Shown in pieces: positions 40,728-50,055 of a stretch of DNA of 64,000 nucleotides. Positions within the stretch are counted from its first letter, which is position 1, and each line of letters begins with the position of its first letter. The notes below the pieces were generated by a model. It had not been told where the DNA came from, searched no databases, and was given only the letters and a program-made list of their open reading frames with translations. The position numbers and the translations under genes were made by a program. Source of the stretch: Acidobacteria bacterium SCN 69-37 (GTDB lineage Bacteria; Acidobacteriota; Vicinamibacteria; Vicinamibacterales; SCN-69-37); NCBI GenBank assembly GCA_001724025.1, contig MEDJ01000023.1, forward strand, positions 124,001 to 188,000, in the 5' to 3' direction.

Positions 40728-43352
40728 ATGGGTGCGCTCTTGGCGGCCGCATTACTCGTTCTCGTCGGAAGTGCGCCCCAGGCCGCGTCCGACCCGGACC
40801 AGCTCCTTCGCGAAGCCGATCGCCTCGCCTGGCTTCGAGCATGGGCGGCAGCAGAACCGAAGTTCATTGAAGCCCAGAAACTCTTCGCCGCTCGCGGCGA
40901 CGAGCGCAACGCCCTCTATGCCGAAGTGAGCGCCTTCCGCGGCGCGCTGCCTCGAATGGCAGTGCCAGCGGCGTCGGCCCGCTTGGCCGACTACCTGGAG
41001 CATCCCCTCGTCCAGACTGACGACCGCCTTCGCCTCCGAGTGCTCGTCATCAAGGGCGAGACCGACCAGGATCTGGACCCGACGCTGGCAGCAGACTCAT
41101 GGCGCGCCGCGCAAGCTCTTGCCGAGACGTTGGGCGACGCCGCGTGGGTAAACCGGGCGCGTGGTGAACTGGGTCTTGTCGCGTTCCTGCAGGGCGACGT
41201 CGGCGGCGCAGTCGTCGGCCTCGGGCAGGCGCTCAAGACCGCCCAGTCCAACGGCGACGTTTCCTCCCTGGTTCGCTGGCTGACGCTCTTCGGCCACGGC
41301 TACGTGCAACTCGGTCGCCCCGCCGAGGCTCTCGATTTCTATGACCGAGCGCTGGCCGCCGCATCCGCGGTGCCCGAGATCCAGTTCCCGGTCATGACGC
41401 ACGTCGGGCGGTCCAATGCGCTGATTGAACTGGGTCGCCTCGATGAGGCCGACGCGATTCTGACGCGAGCGACAGATGTCGCGGTGAAGTCACGGGCCCG
41501 CGGTTACCAGGCGCAGCTCGTCGCGCAGCGCGCACAGATCGCGAACGCGCGGAAACAACCAAGCGAAGCGCTGAGGCTCCTTGTCGAGGCTCGTGATCTG
41601 GCGAAGGCCGCTGGCGCGAATCGCCTGATCGCCGAGGTCGCGCTTGACGCCGCCCGTATCCAGCGCCAGCAGGGCGACCGCACCGACGCGGAGCAGACGT
41701 TGCGCGAGGGAATCGCGGCGGCGCGGGTGATGGAGGAGCGCTTCCTGTTGCCGCGCCTTCTGGCCGCGATGTCCGAACTTCGTTCAAGCCAGCGTCGGTT
41801 CGGCGAAGCGTCGACTCTGCTCGACGAAGCCGCCGACATGCTCAGCGGACTGTTCACGTCCGCGAGCAGTCCATGGGTCCAGAGCCGCCTGGTAAGCGGG
41901 ATGGACGAGGTATTCGTCGCTCGGATTCGGCTCGAGGGTGCGCGCGGCTCCGATCCTCGGCGGATGTTCTCGGCCATCGAAGATGCACGCGGTCGGGCCC
42001 TGCTCCAGTTGCTCGTGAACCGACCCTTGGCCCTGCAAGCGCGATCTCGCGAGCTGCTGCAAGGGGAACGACGCATCTCTGACCTTCAGCGGCGTCTGCT
42101 GCAAACCAGCGACCGCGCCGCGCGAGAGCGGCTCCTGGCAGAGATCTTCGCAGCCGAGGAGCGACTCGCTCCGGCCTCGACCGCCTTCTTCAATCGAGCC
42201 ACCCGAGCGGGCACGCGAGCGGTCCCGCAACTGTCGGCACTTCAGGCAGCGCTGCGGCCGGACGAGGTCTTCGTCGAGTACGCCCTCGCCGAGCCCGCAT
42301 CGTACGCATTGATCGTGACCCGAACCGGGGCACGCGTGCGATCCCTGCCATCGCGACAGTCGGTTGAGGCGCAGGCCAACGCCGTCACCAAGGGGATCCA
42401 GAGCGGCGATTCCGTCACGGCTCCGGCCGCCGCATTGGCATCGACCGTTCTTGCACCGGTGACTGAGCTGCGAACGCACCGGCGGCTCATCGTCGGGCCG
42501 GACGGCGTTCTCCATGGTGTTCCGTTCGAGCTGCTTCCTTGGGCGGCGGGCGAGCGGTTGCTCGAGTCTCATGTCGTGTCGTACGTACCGTCCGGAGCCG
42601 TCCTGACCGTCCTGCGCAGCACAACACGCCCAGCGCCAGGCCGACGCGCATTGGCCGTCAGCGCATCGCCACCGGGCGCCAGCGTTGTTCCGAGTGCGAA
42701 GGCCATCACTCGAGATGTGTACGACCTCGATCCGCGTCAGCTCCGTGCGCTGCCGTCCGCGAGTGACGAAGCACGTTCCGTGGGCGACATCCTTGGCGAA
42801 AGCGCGTCCACTGTGCTGCTCGACGAGGCCGCCACCGAGGATGCCGTGAAGCGCCAGGCGCTCGCCGACTATCAGGTGCTCCACTTCGCTGTGCACGGGC
42901 TGCCGAGTGCGAAGTTCCCGGCGCGTGCTGCGCTGCTGCTCCATCCGGGGGCCAACGACGATGGTGTGCTTCAAGCCCGCGAGATCCTTCTGCTGCGACT
43001 CAATGCCATGCTCGTGACCCTGTCTGCCTGCGATACGGGCTCTGGGAGTGGCCACGGGCAGGATGGTCCGGCAAGCCTCGTGAGGCCGTTTCTTGCCTCG
43101 GGAGCGCGCTCGGTTGTCGCGAATCTCTGGGCGGCGGACGACACCTTCAGCCTGACCCTGATGCGCGAGTTCTATCGGAGACTCGCGGCTGGCAGCGACG
43201 TTGCCGAGAGCCTTCGTGATGCGAAGGTGCACATGGTGAGAACGTTCGGCCCGCAGGCCCTGCCACGCTTGTGGAGCGGAGTGCTGGTCTATGGTGATGG
43301 CCGCGGCGTCATCAGCGGAGCGGCCGGCGCGACGGCGTCGCGGGGGCAGTGA
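40728..43352 (+). CDS. TPR-CHAT domain protein (caspase-like protease)
   Basis: N-terminal TPR-type helices; CHAT His/Cys motifs VLHFAVHGLPS and LSACDTGSGSGHGQDG; SVVANLWAADDTFSLTLMREFY. Confidence 0.92.
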   Translation: MGALLAAALLVLVGSAPQAASDPDQLLREADRLAWLRAWAAAEPKFIEAQKLFAARGDERNALYAEVSAFRGALPRMAVPAASARLADYLEHPLVQTDDRLRLRVLVIKGETDQDLDPTLAADSWRAAQALAETLGDAAWVNRARGELGLVAFLQGDVGGAVVGLGQALKTAQSNGDVSSLVRWLTLFGHGYVQLGRPAEALDFYDRALAAASAVPEIQFPVMTHVGRSNALIELGRLDEADAILTRATDVAVKSRARGYQAQLVAQRAQIANARKQPSEALRLLVEARDLAKAAGANRLIAEVALDAARIQRQQGDRTDAEQTLREGIAAARVMEERFLLPRLLAAMSELRSSQRRFGEASTLLDEAADMLSGLFTSASSPWVQSRLVSGMDEVFVARIRLEGARGSDPRRMFSAIEDARGRALLQLLVNRPLALQARSRELLQGERRISDLQRRLLQTSDRAARERLLAEIFAAEERLAPASTAFFNRATRAGTRAVPQLSALQAALRPDEVFVEYALAEPASYALIVTRTGARVRSLPSRQSVEAQANAVTKGIQSGDSVTAPAAALASTVLAPVTELRTHRRLIVGPDGVLHGVPFELLPWAAGERLLESHVVSYVPSGAVLTVLRSTTRPAPGRRALAVSASPPGASVVPSAKAITRDVYDLDPRQLRALPSASDEARSVGDILGESASTVLLDEAATEDAVKRQALADYQVLHFAVHGLPSAKFPARAALLLHPGANDDGVLQAREILLLRLNAMLVTLSACDTGSGSGHGQDGPASLVRPFLASGARSVVANLWAADDTFSLTLMREFYRRLAAGSDVAESLRDAKVHMVRTFGPQALPRLWSGVLVYGDGRGVISGAAGATASRGQ

Positions 43353-44581
43353 TGGCCAGCCTCAATCTCACGGCCGAGCAGCGACGCACCGTGCTCGACG
43401 CGGTGCTTCGGCACGTCGCGACCAAGTTCATGGGGCCGGACCCAGACACCGCGTCGCTGCGAAATCGCCATGAAGCCGCCATCTGCGCAGCCGATTCTTC
43501 CGAGGCGTTCGAGGCGGCCATGAACGGCATGCTCAAGGACCTCGGTGTGAGCCACACGGGGTTCTTCCACGAATCAACTCCGCGAACCGCCGGCCGTGTG
43601 GCGATCGCGGCAACCTTCGCCAAGGCGCAGACCGCTGACGGGGAGCGGTGGATGTTCCAGGATGTGCACCCCGGCGGTGCCGCCGCCGCGGCGGGCATTC
43701 GACCCGGCGACGTTCTGCTCGCCATTGGCGGCCGTGAGCTGACACCTCCCACGGCGACGCCGTTCACGCTCGGCGAACGCTACGAGGTCGTCCTCAGGCG
43801 TCCGGACGGATCGACCATATCGCCAACCCTGGATGTGCCGCGCCCCAAGGACAAGCGGCAGCCGGTCGTCGTACCCAACCAGGTCGTGAGCGCATCTCGG
43901 CTCGAGCACGGGATTGGTCTGCTCCGCGTCAGCATGTTCCCCGGAGTCCTCGGTATGGATGTCGCTCGGGACATGACGCGCGCCGTTTCCGAGCTGGCCT
44001 GCGACCGCCTGATCGTCGACCTGCGGGGGAACACCGGCGGGGGGATTGGTTGCTTGCGCCTCATGAGCCTGCTCTGCGACGACCGGCGTGGCGTCGGCTA
44101 CAGCCTTGGCCGGGACGCCCTGAAGGCCGGCAGAACGAAGGAACAGCTCCCCGCATTCGACCGTATCCCGTCTTCGAAGTGGGGCGTGCTGCCTCTGGCG
44201 ATCAGGTTCGCCCGCGCGGGTCGCTCGGTCGCGGTCTACACGGAGCGCCTTGGCAAGGCGCGTCATCATGGGCGAGTGGCTCTGCTCATCAACGAGCATG
44301 CGGCCAGTGCCGCCGAGATGGTTGCCGCATTCGCCTCGGAGTACGGACTGGCGACGCTCGTTGGTGCGAAGACGCCGGGACGCCTGGTGGCGACCAGTGC
44401 ATTCAAGGTTGGCCACGGGTACCGCGTGGCCCTGCCGGTCGCGGCGTACTACACGTGGAAGGGGACAAATCTCGAGGGGCACGGTGTCGTACCAGACGTC
44501 GAGGCGCCTCTGGATGCCGAGGCTCTCTGGGGCGGTGTCGACAACCAGCTTCAGCGTGCCAGGTCCTTGATCATGAACTGA
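43349..44581 (+). CDS. S41 family (C-terminal-processing-like) peptidase with PDZ domain
   Basis: PDZ VHPGGAAAAAGIRPGDVLLAIGGREL; LIVDLRGNTGGGIG; NEHAASAAEMVAAF (Ser); GAKTPGR. Start overlaps the CHAT stop. Confidence 0.9.
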   Translation: MMASLNLTAEQRRTVLDAVLRHVATKFMGPDPDTASLRNRHEAAICAADSSEAFEAAMNGMLKDLGVSHTGFFHESTPRTAGRVAIAATFAKAQTADGERWMFQDVHPGGAAAAAGIRPGDVLLAIGGRELTPPTATPFTLGERYEVVLRRPDGSTISPTLDVPRPKDKRQPVVVPNQVVSASRLEHGIGLLRVSMFPGVLGMDVARDMTRAVSELACDRLIVDLRGNTGGGIGCLRLMSLLCDDRRGVGYSLGRDALKAGRTKEQLPAFDRIPSSKWGVLPLAIRFARAGRSVAVYTERLGKARHHGRVALLINEHAASAAEMVAAFASEYGLATLVGAKTPGRLVATSAFKVGHGYRVALPVAAYYTWKGTNLEGHGVVPDVEAPLDAEALWGGVDNQLQRARSLIMN

Positions 44582-44604
44582 CCCGCCTCCCGCGCCTCCG
44601 CCAC

Positions 44605-45312
44605 TCAGTTCACAACCGCCGGAAACATCCGCCAGCTGTCGCCCTCGCGTCTCACGGCGAGCTGGTAGCGACCGGCCGCCAGCTGCCCCAGGTCTATTCG
44701 GACTCGCAGGGTCGTGACGAAGTCCTCGATGGCCGCTGTCCCTTTCGCGTCCGCCCGAGAACGCAGGTCGCCATCGAGCAGCTGCACGTCGTAGGGCCCT
44801 GGCTCGGACCCTGTTGGCAGCAGAATGACGAGGTCGGCTGAGCCGCGGGGAAGCGACACGGGTTCGGCCTCGCCCTGGGTTTGTTCACTCCGAAGGACCG
44901 CGAAACGGCGTAGGTCCACCTCCGCTCGCAGCTGAACACTTGGTGCGACGGACGTGGTCTGAGACTCCGATACTGACGCTTGTCTCCCGATCAGCCACCA
45001 GCCAGCGGCGAGGGCCAGAGCGATGCCTGCTGCCACACCTGCTAGCAACCACCGGCGACCTTCGACCCGAGCCGGGACGTGAGCAAGCCCCGCCTGAAGC
45101 GCCCTGAACTCCCGGAAGCACGGCGAGCACTTCGCAAGATGCTCATAGGCGGGATCAGCGATGGGCTGCTGGCGTTGGGCCAGTCTGGCTAGCGTCTCTC
45201 GGGGCGGGCACCCAACGCGATCGGGGTTCGGATTCGCGCGGCTGAAGACCTCGTCAATGTCGCGCTGGAACTGATCGTCATTGCCCTTCGCCGACTGAGG
45301 AGTCTTTGGCAT
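44605..45312 (-). CDS. Anti-sigma-factor-like membrane protein with zinc-binding motif
   Basis: HLAKCSPCFREF (Hx3Cx2C), single TM segment LLAGVAAGIALALAAGWWLI; overlaps the 3' end of the sigma gene. Confidence 0.75.
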   Translation of the reverse strand: MPKTPQSAKGNDDQFQRDIDEVFSRANPNPDRVGCPPRETLARLAQRQQPIADPAYEHLAKCSPCFREFRALQAGLAHVPARVEGRRWLLAGVAAGIALALAAGWWLIGRQASVSESQTTSVAPSVQLRAEVDLRRFAVLRSEQTQGEAEPVSLPRGSADLVILLPTGSEPGPYDVQLLDGDLRSRADAKGTAAIEDFVTTLRVRIDLGQLAAGRYQLAVRREGDSWRMFPAVVN

Positions 45313-45949
45313 CGAGGGTCTCAGTCTGGTCCTCGTCAAGGCGCACTGGTCGGTGGATCTGGCCGTTCACCGGCTTTGGCTCGGTCGGACCTGTGCTGTT
45401 AGCGGGAGTGTATCCGAATGCGTGACGCAGCTTGGCCTTGGCGCGTGAGAACAACGTGTCGACGGCGGCAACGGAGCGTCCTTGGCGCTCCGCGATCTCC
45501 TGGGCCGAGTATCCGGCCGTCTTCCAGATGCACACCATGCGCTCGTCGTCCGAGAGCGCATCCATCGCTTCCCGTATCAGGACCTGCCGTTCGACATCCT
45601 GGGGAGACCCGTACGACGCCTCGACAGAGGCGATGTGGATTTCTCCCGCCGTGGAGCCGACCGTGTCCCGGATCAGCCGATTTGCTGGCTTTCGTAGATG
45701 CGAGGTCGCCACGCTTCGCAGCGTGACCCACGCGTAAGCATGGAGTTGCTCTATCGGGCCGCCGCGTTCCTCGCGGCTGGCGATACGGCGTCCGGCCTCT
45801 TCGATGATTTCGGTGAGGGCAAGGTCGTCCCGAAGCGATGGGAACTGGCGTCGAACCTTGGGCAGCAGTTTAGCCAACGCTCGCTGGATCCGTTCGGCGA
45901 GCGGTTTCCCATTGCTGTCCAGCAGCCCGAGCGTGCGCATGCGATCCAT
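45278..45949 (-). CDS. ECF-type sigma-70 family RNA polymerase sigma factor
   Basis: Region 4 ALSDDERMVCIWKTAGYSAQEIAERQGRSVAAVDTLFSRAKAKLRHAF; region 2-like AYAWVTLRSVATSHLRK. Confidence 0.85.
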   Translation of the reverse strand: MDRMRTLGLLDSNGKPLAERIQRALAKLLPKVRRQFPSLRDDLALTEIIEEAGRRIASREERGGPIEQLHAYAWVTLRSVATSHLRKPANRLIRDTVGSTAGEIHIASVEASYGSPQDVERQVLIREAMDALSDDERMVCIWKTAGYSAQEIAERQGRSVAAVDTLFSRAKAKLRHAFGYTPANSTGPTEPKPVNGQIHRPVRLDEDQTETLDAKDSSVGEGQ

Positions 45950-46126
45950 GACACGTCCCGTCCGGCGCTTGAGGGAGGAAGCGCCGCGTCTTCGAGGCCA
46001 GTGACGACAGTATAGACCTCGCTCGTGAACATTCGAGGCCCTTGTAAGGTTTCAGTGGCTCGCTGCGTTCAACCTATTACGGGACGGACTTGCTGGAAGG
46101 GCGTCCCCAAAACCGAGGTGAACGAG

Positions 46127-46513
46127 ATGCGCGAGAGTCTTCGGCGTTTGCGTGGGCCTTGGCGACTCAACGACCCGAGGTTTGAGCGTAGCACAAGACG
46201 CAAGCGCCGAGGGGCTTCCGCTTGCGGAACTCGAAAGACCCCTCCGAAGGTCAGCCGTATCGCCATCGCGGTGGTCGCCGTGCTCCTGCTCCCGACCATT
46301 GCGTTCGCGCAGTCGCCATGGGAACGCGCTGCGAGCAACCTCGAACTGACATTCACGGGACCATTGGCGCGGTCTCTTGCCCTGGTAGCCATCGTCATAG
46401 GCGGCCTGATGTTCATGTTCGGCGAAGGGGGCGCCAAGCGTCAGATCAGCGGCATAGTCTTCGGCGGCGGGCTGGCGTTGTTCGCGGCCCAGTTCCTGAC
46501 CTGGCTGTTCTGA
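46127..46513 (+). CDS. TrbC/VirB2 family conjugal pilin-like protein
   Basis: TM-rich C-terminus PWERAASNLELTFTGPLARSLALVAIVIGGLMFMFGEGGAKRQISGIVFGGGLALFAAQFLTWLF. Confidence 0.85.
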   Translation: MRESLRRLRGPWRLNDPRFERSTRRKRRGASACGTRKTPPKVSRIAIAVVAVLLLPTIAFAQSPWERAASNLELTFTGPLARSLALVAIVIGGLMFMFGEGGAKRQISGIVFGGGLALFAAQFLTWLF

Positions 46514-46523
46514 CGGTGCCGTG

Positions 46524-46823
46524 ATGCCCTCAACGCAGCCGCCGACGTTCCGTCCTGTCTATAAGGCGCTCCACCGACGGCTGACGGTGTGGGGCGTCGA
46601 GCGACGCCTGTTCTTCCTCGCGCTGCTAATGGGCGCCGCCACGTTCAACCTCTTCTACTCCTTCCTCGCCGGCTTGCTGATGTTCGGCGGACTGTATGGC
46701 TTCGCCGCCTGGGCCACCGCGCGTGACCCGGACATGCTGCAGATCCTCCTGTCGTCATCGCGCCTGCACCGCCGGTTCGACCCGGCGAAGCACGAGCGCC
46801 AGGATGTCGAGGTGACGCCATGA
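46524..46823 (+). CDS. VirB3/TrbD-like protein
   Basis: RPVYKALHRRLTVWGVERRLFFLALLMGAATFNLFYS...; immediately upstream of virB4. Confidence 0.85.
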   Translation: MPSTQPPTFRPVYKALHRRLTVWGVERRLFFLALLMGAATFNLFYSFLAGLLMFGGLYGFAAWATARDPDMLQILLSSSRLHRRFDPAKHERQDVEVTP

Positions 46824-49246
46824 TGCGGCTGGCGCGCATCCTCCGCGACTACGAAGAAGCGGGAGCCCTGAACGCCCAGATCGCACTCTGGGGCTTCGTT
46901 GACGACCACACGTTCCTCACCAAAGCCGGCCACGTCGGCGTGGTCTACCGCCTCCACGGGCGCGATGCAGAGGGACTGACCCACGACGAGCGCCGTGTGC
47001 TCGTTCACCAGATGGAGGCGGCCCTCCGTCTGCTCGACGAGACGTGTCGCGTGTATCAGTACGTGTTGAAGGCCGAAGCGCCCGCCTTCGTCGCGCCGCC
47101 GTGCAGCCGTCCTGTCGGGCAGGAGGCGCTGACGCGTCGAGCCGAGTTCCTGAACGGTCGCCGCGCGGGCCTCTTCACCGTGGATCACTACCTGGTCCTC
47201 ATCCACGAACCCCTGACGACTTCATCAACGCGAGCGACCGAACACGCGCTCAGGGCGCCGCGCGAGGCACTCCGCAATTGGCTGTCGCACGGGCGCCGGT
47301 GCCGGCTGGTGGAAGCCGAACTCGACCGGGCGATCGACACGCTCCACTACAAGGCCAAGGGTGTGGAGGCGCATCTGTCGGATCTTGGTGTTGAACGCCT
47401 CGGGAAGCGCGACGCTTTCCTGTTCTTTCGTCGACTGCTGAACTACGACTCGGTCCGGGCAACTGCAGCCGCGCTGACCTACGACACGCATCTCGACTAC
47501 TTCGTCGCAGATGCCCCAATCGAATGCCACCGTGACCACCTGCGCGTCGGTCGTCACGCCGTCAAGGTTCTGACGATGAAGGAGCCACCCGCGCAGACGT
47601 TCGCCCACATCCTGTCGGACCTGGTGGCTGTCACGGGCTCGCTCATCGCCTGCCTGGAGTGGCAGCGCCTGCCGGCCGATCGCGTACGCCGTGACATCCA
47701 GTCGCGTCGTCGTCACTTCTTCAACAAGCGCGTCTCGCTCATCAACTACGTGTCGTCCGAGACCCGCCCCGAAGAGATGCTTGTCGACGACTCCGCCAGC
47801 GCCATGGTGCGGCAGCTGGGCGACGCCCTGACGGAGACCGAAGTCCACGGCCACTTCTTCGGCCTGGCGTCGCTGTCGATCGTGCTGATCGGCACTGAGG
47901 GGCGGAGTCTTGACGCCGCGGCAGCCGACGCCATGAAGGTGCTCGCGGCTCACGACGGTGCGGCCTTCGAGGAAACCTACAACCTGCTGAACGCATGGCT
48001 GGCCGTCATTCCAGGCAATGGCGCCTGCAATCTCCGTCGCTTGGCCTTGCTGGAGACGAATCTCGCGGACCTGAGCTTCCTGTTCACGCACGACGGTGGG
48101 GAGCCCACGAGTCGCCACCTGCAGAGGCCCGCGCTGCTGGCCTTCGAGACGCCGGCGGACATCCCGTACTGGTTCAACCTCCATGTCGACGATGTAGGCC
48201 ACACGCTGGTGCTCGGGGCGACGGGGAGCGGCAAGAGCTTCCTGCTGAACGTGCTGGTCACCCATCTCCAGCAGTACGATCCGGTGACGGTCGTGCTGGA
48301 TCTCGGGCACAGCTATCGCAAGCTGGCGGGCCTGCTGGAGGGCGGCTACCTCGAACTCGGTCTCGGGCAGCAGGGCGTCACGATCAATCCCTTCGACCTG
48401 TCGTCTCCGACGCCGGAGGACCTGCACTTCCTGCACGCCCTCACGCGAGTGCTGCTGGAGGGCGAAGACGGTTATCGGCTCACTGACGCAGAGGATCGAG
48501 AAACGTACGAGGCCGTCGAGAACCTCTTTGTGCTCGAACGGCCCCAGCGGCGTCTCTTCACCCTTGCCAACCTGCTGCCGCGGGCCCTGGGAGCGCGGTT
48601 GCAGAAGTGGGTCGAGGGCGGACGCTACGGTGCGCTCTTCGACAATCCCTACGACACTCTGCCGCTCAACCGCCTACAGGTGTTCGATTTCGAGTCGATG
48701 CGCGAGTACCCGTCGCTGCTCGAACCGTTGCTGTTCTACGTACTGCATCGAGTCAATCGGCGCGTGCACGACCCGGCTGAGGCTGGCGTCCTGAAGGTCT
48801 GTGTGATGGACGAGGCGTGGCGGCTCATCCAGCACCCGTCACTGCGCGCCTACGTCCAGGAGGCGCTCAAGACTTGGCGCAAGCGGAACGCTGCGGTGCT
48901 TCTGGCCACCCAGACCATCGACGATTTCGCGTCGGCTGACTTGCTCCGCACAGTCGTCGAAAGTTGTCCGACCCGGCTGCTGCTGGCGAACCCAGCGCTG
49001 GACCGGCGCCAGTACGCCGAGTTGTTCCAGATGAACGAGATGGAGTTGGAACTTGTGGCCGGCCTCAGGCCGCGCCAGCAGGTCCTGTTGAAGCGGCCCC
49101 ATCTGACGAAGGTCCTAACACTTCGCGTGGATCCAAAGAGCTACTGGATCTACACGAACACGCCCGTCGACAACGAGCGCGTCGCCGCGGTGCTGCGCGA
49201 GCACGGGCTTGCTGCGGGCATCGACCGACTGGCCGCATCTGCCTGA
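46820..49246 (+). CDS. VirB4/TrbE conjugal transfer ATPase
   Basis: Walker A VLGATGSGKSFLLNVLV; VCVMDEAWRLIQHPSLRAYVQEALKTWRKRNAAVLLATQTIDDF. Confidence 0.93.
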   Translation: MMRLARILRDYEEAGALNAQIALWGFVDDHTFLTKAGHVGVVYRLHGRDAEGLTHDERRVLVHQMEAALRLLDETCRVYQYVLKAEAPAFVAPPCSRPVGQEALTRRAEFLNGRRAGLFTVDHYLVLIHEPLTTSSTRATEHALRAPREALRNWLSHGRRCRLVEAELDRAIDTLHYKAKGVEAHLSDLGVERLGKRDAFLFFRRLLNYDSVRATAAALTYDTHLDYFVADAPIECHRDHLRVGRHAVKVLTMKEPPAQTFAHILSDLVAVTGSLIACLEWQRLPADRVRRDIQSRRRHFFNKRVSLINYVSSETRPEEMLVDDSASAMVRQLGDALTETEVHGHFFGLASLSIVLIGTEGRSLDAAAADAMKVLAAHDGAAFEETYNLLNAWLAVIPGNGACNLRRLALLETNLADLSFLFTHDGGEPTSRHLQRPALLAFETPADIPYWFNLHVDDVGHTLVLGATGSGKSFLLNVLVTHLQQYDPVTVVLDLGHSYRKLAGLLEGGYLELGLGQQGVTINPFDLSSPTPEDLHFLHALTRVLLEGEDGYRLTDAEDRETYEAVENLFVLERPQRRLFTLANLLPRALGARLQKWVEGGRYGALFDNPYDTLPLNRLQVFDFESMREYPSLLEPLLFYVLHRVNRRVHDPAEAGVLKVCVMDEAWRLIQHPSLRAYVQEALKTWRKRNAAVLLATQTIDDFASADLLRTVVESCPTRLLLANPALDRRQYAELFQMNEMELELVAGLRPRQQVLLKRPHLTKVLTLRVDPKSYWIYTNTPVDNERVAAVLREHGLAAGIDRLAASA

Positions 49247-49261
49247 AGGAGAGGTGCTCAG

Positions 49262-50053
49262 ATGCCTGTTCGCTCATCGTTGCTGACCGCGCTCGTTGCC
49301 ACACTTGTGGTCGTGGCTGTGCCAGCCCAGGCACAGGAACCGGGAATTCGCGATGTCACGGCATCGGATCGGAGCGTGATTCCCCTCAACACGCGACTCC
49401 GCTACACGACGATGATCGTCCTGCCGGATGGCGAGGAGATCCTCGACGTGATCTGCGGTGACCGGGACTTCTGGGTCATCAGCGCCGTGCAGAACGTGGC
49501 ACATGTCAAACCGGCCAAGGCGAGTGCCGAGACGAATCTCAATCTGGTCACCGCCCGCGGGACCATCTATTCCTTCTTGCTCAGTGAGAAGAGCGGGGCA
49601 CCCGCAGCGCAGGCGGCTCCCGATTTGAAGGTCTACGTCACAGCGGATCCGGGCATGCCGGCCGGGCGGCAGAAGTACTTCAGCGCGGCAGAGGTCGACC
49701 GGCTGCAAGCGGAGTTGACCGAAGCGCGCGAGGCCACCACACAGGCCGAAGTCCGTGCGCGGGAGCTGATCGCGGCAGCGAAGCAGGAGGTGCCGACGCT
49801 GATGCAGTTTCCGTACGCGCCGGTGAAGTATGAACGGCCCTTCTTAGTTCGGGCCATGTGGCACGATGGGCAGTTCACCTACTTGCAGACGGACGCGCGT
49901 GAACTGCCAGCGCTGTACGAGGAGAAGGACGGCAAGCCGTCCCTCGTCAACTTCCAGGTGCAACGCGGCACGTACGTGGTGCCCAAGGTGCTGGAGCGCG
50001 GCTATCTGGCGCTGGGCAACGCCAAGCTCACGTTCGACCTGCGGGAGCGGTAG
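49262..50053 (+). CDS. VirB9/TrbG family protein
   Basis: Signal peptide; ILDVICGDRDFWVISAVQNVAHVKPAKASAETNLNLVTARGTIYSFLL. Confidence 0.88.
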   Translation: MPVRSSLLTALVATLVVVAVPAQAQEPGIRDVTASDRSVIPLNTRLRYTTMIVLPDGEEILDVICGDRDFWVISAVQNVAHVKPAKASAETNLNLVTARGTIYSFLLSEKSGAPAAQAAPDLKVYVTADPGMPAGRQKYFSAAEVDRLQAELTEAREATTQAEVRARELIAAAKQEVPTLMQFPYAPVKYERPFLVRAMWHDGQFTYLQTDARELPALYEEKDGKPSLVNFQVQRGTYVVPKVLERGYLALGNAKLTFDLRER

Positions 50054-50055
50054 TC

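Noticed and set aside
40728-45949. Type III-E CRISPR (Craspase) assignment for the TPR-CHAT/sigma locus
   Set aside because: No Cas7/Cas11-type effector, no CRISPR array and no Csx30-like gene seen; only the CHAT and sigma analogy holds.
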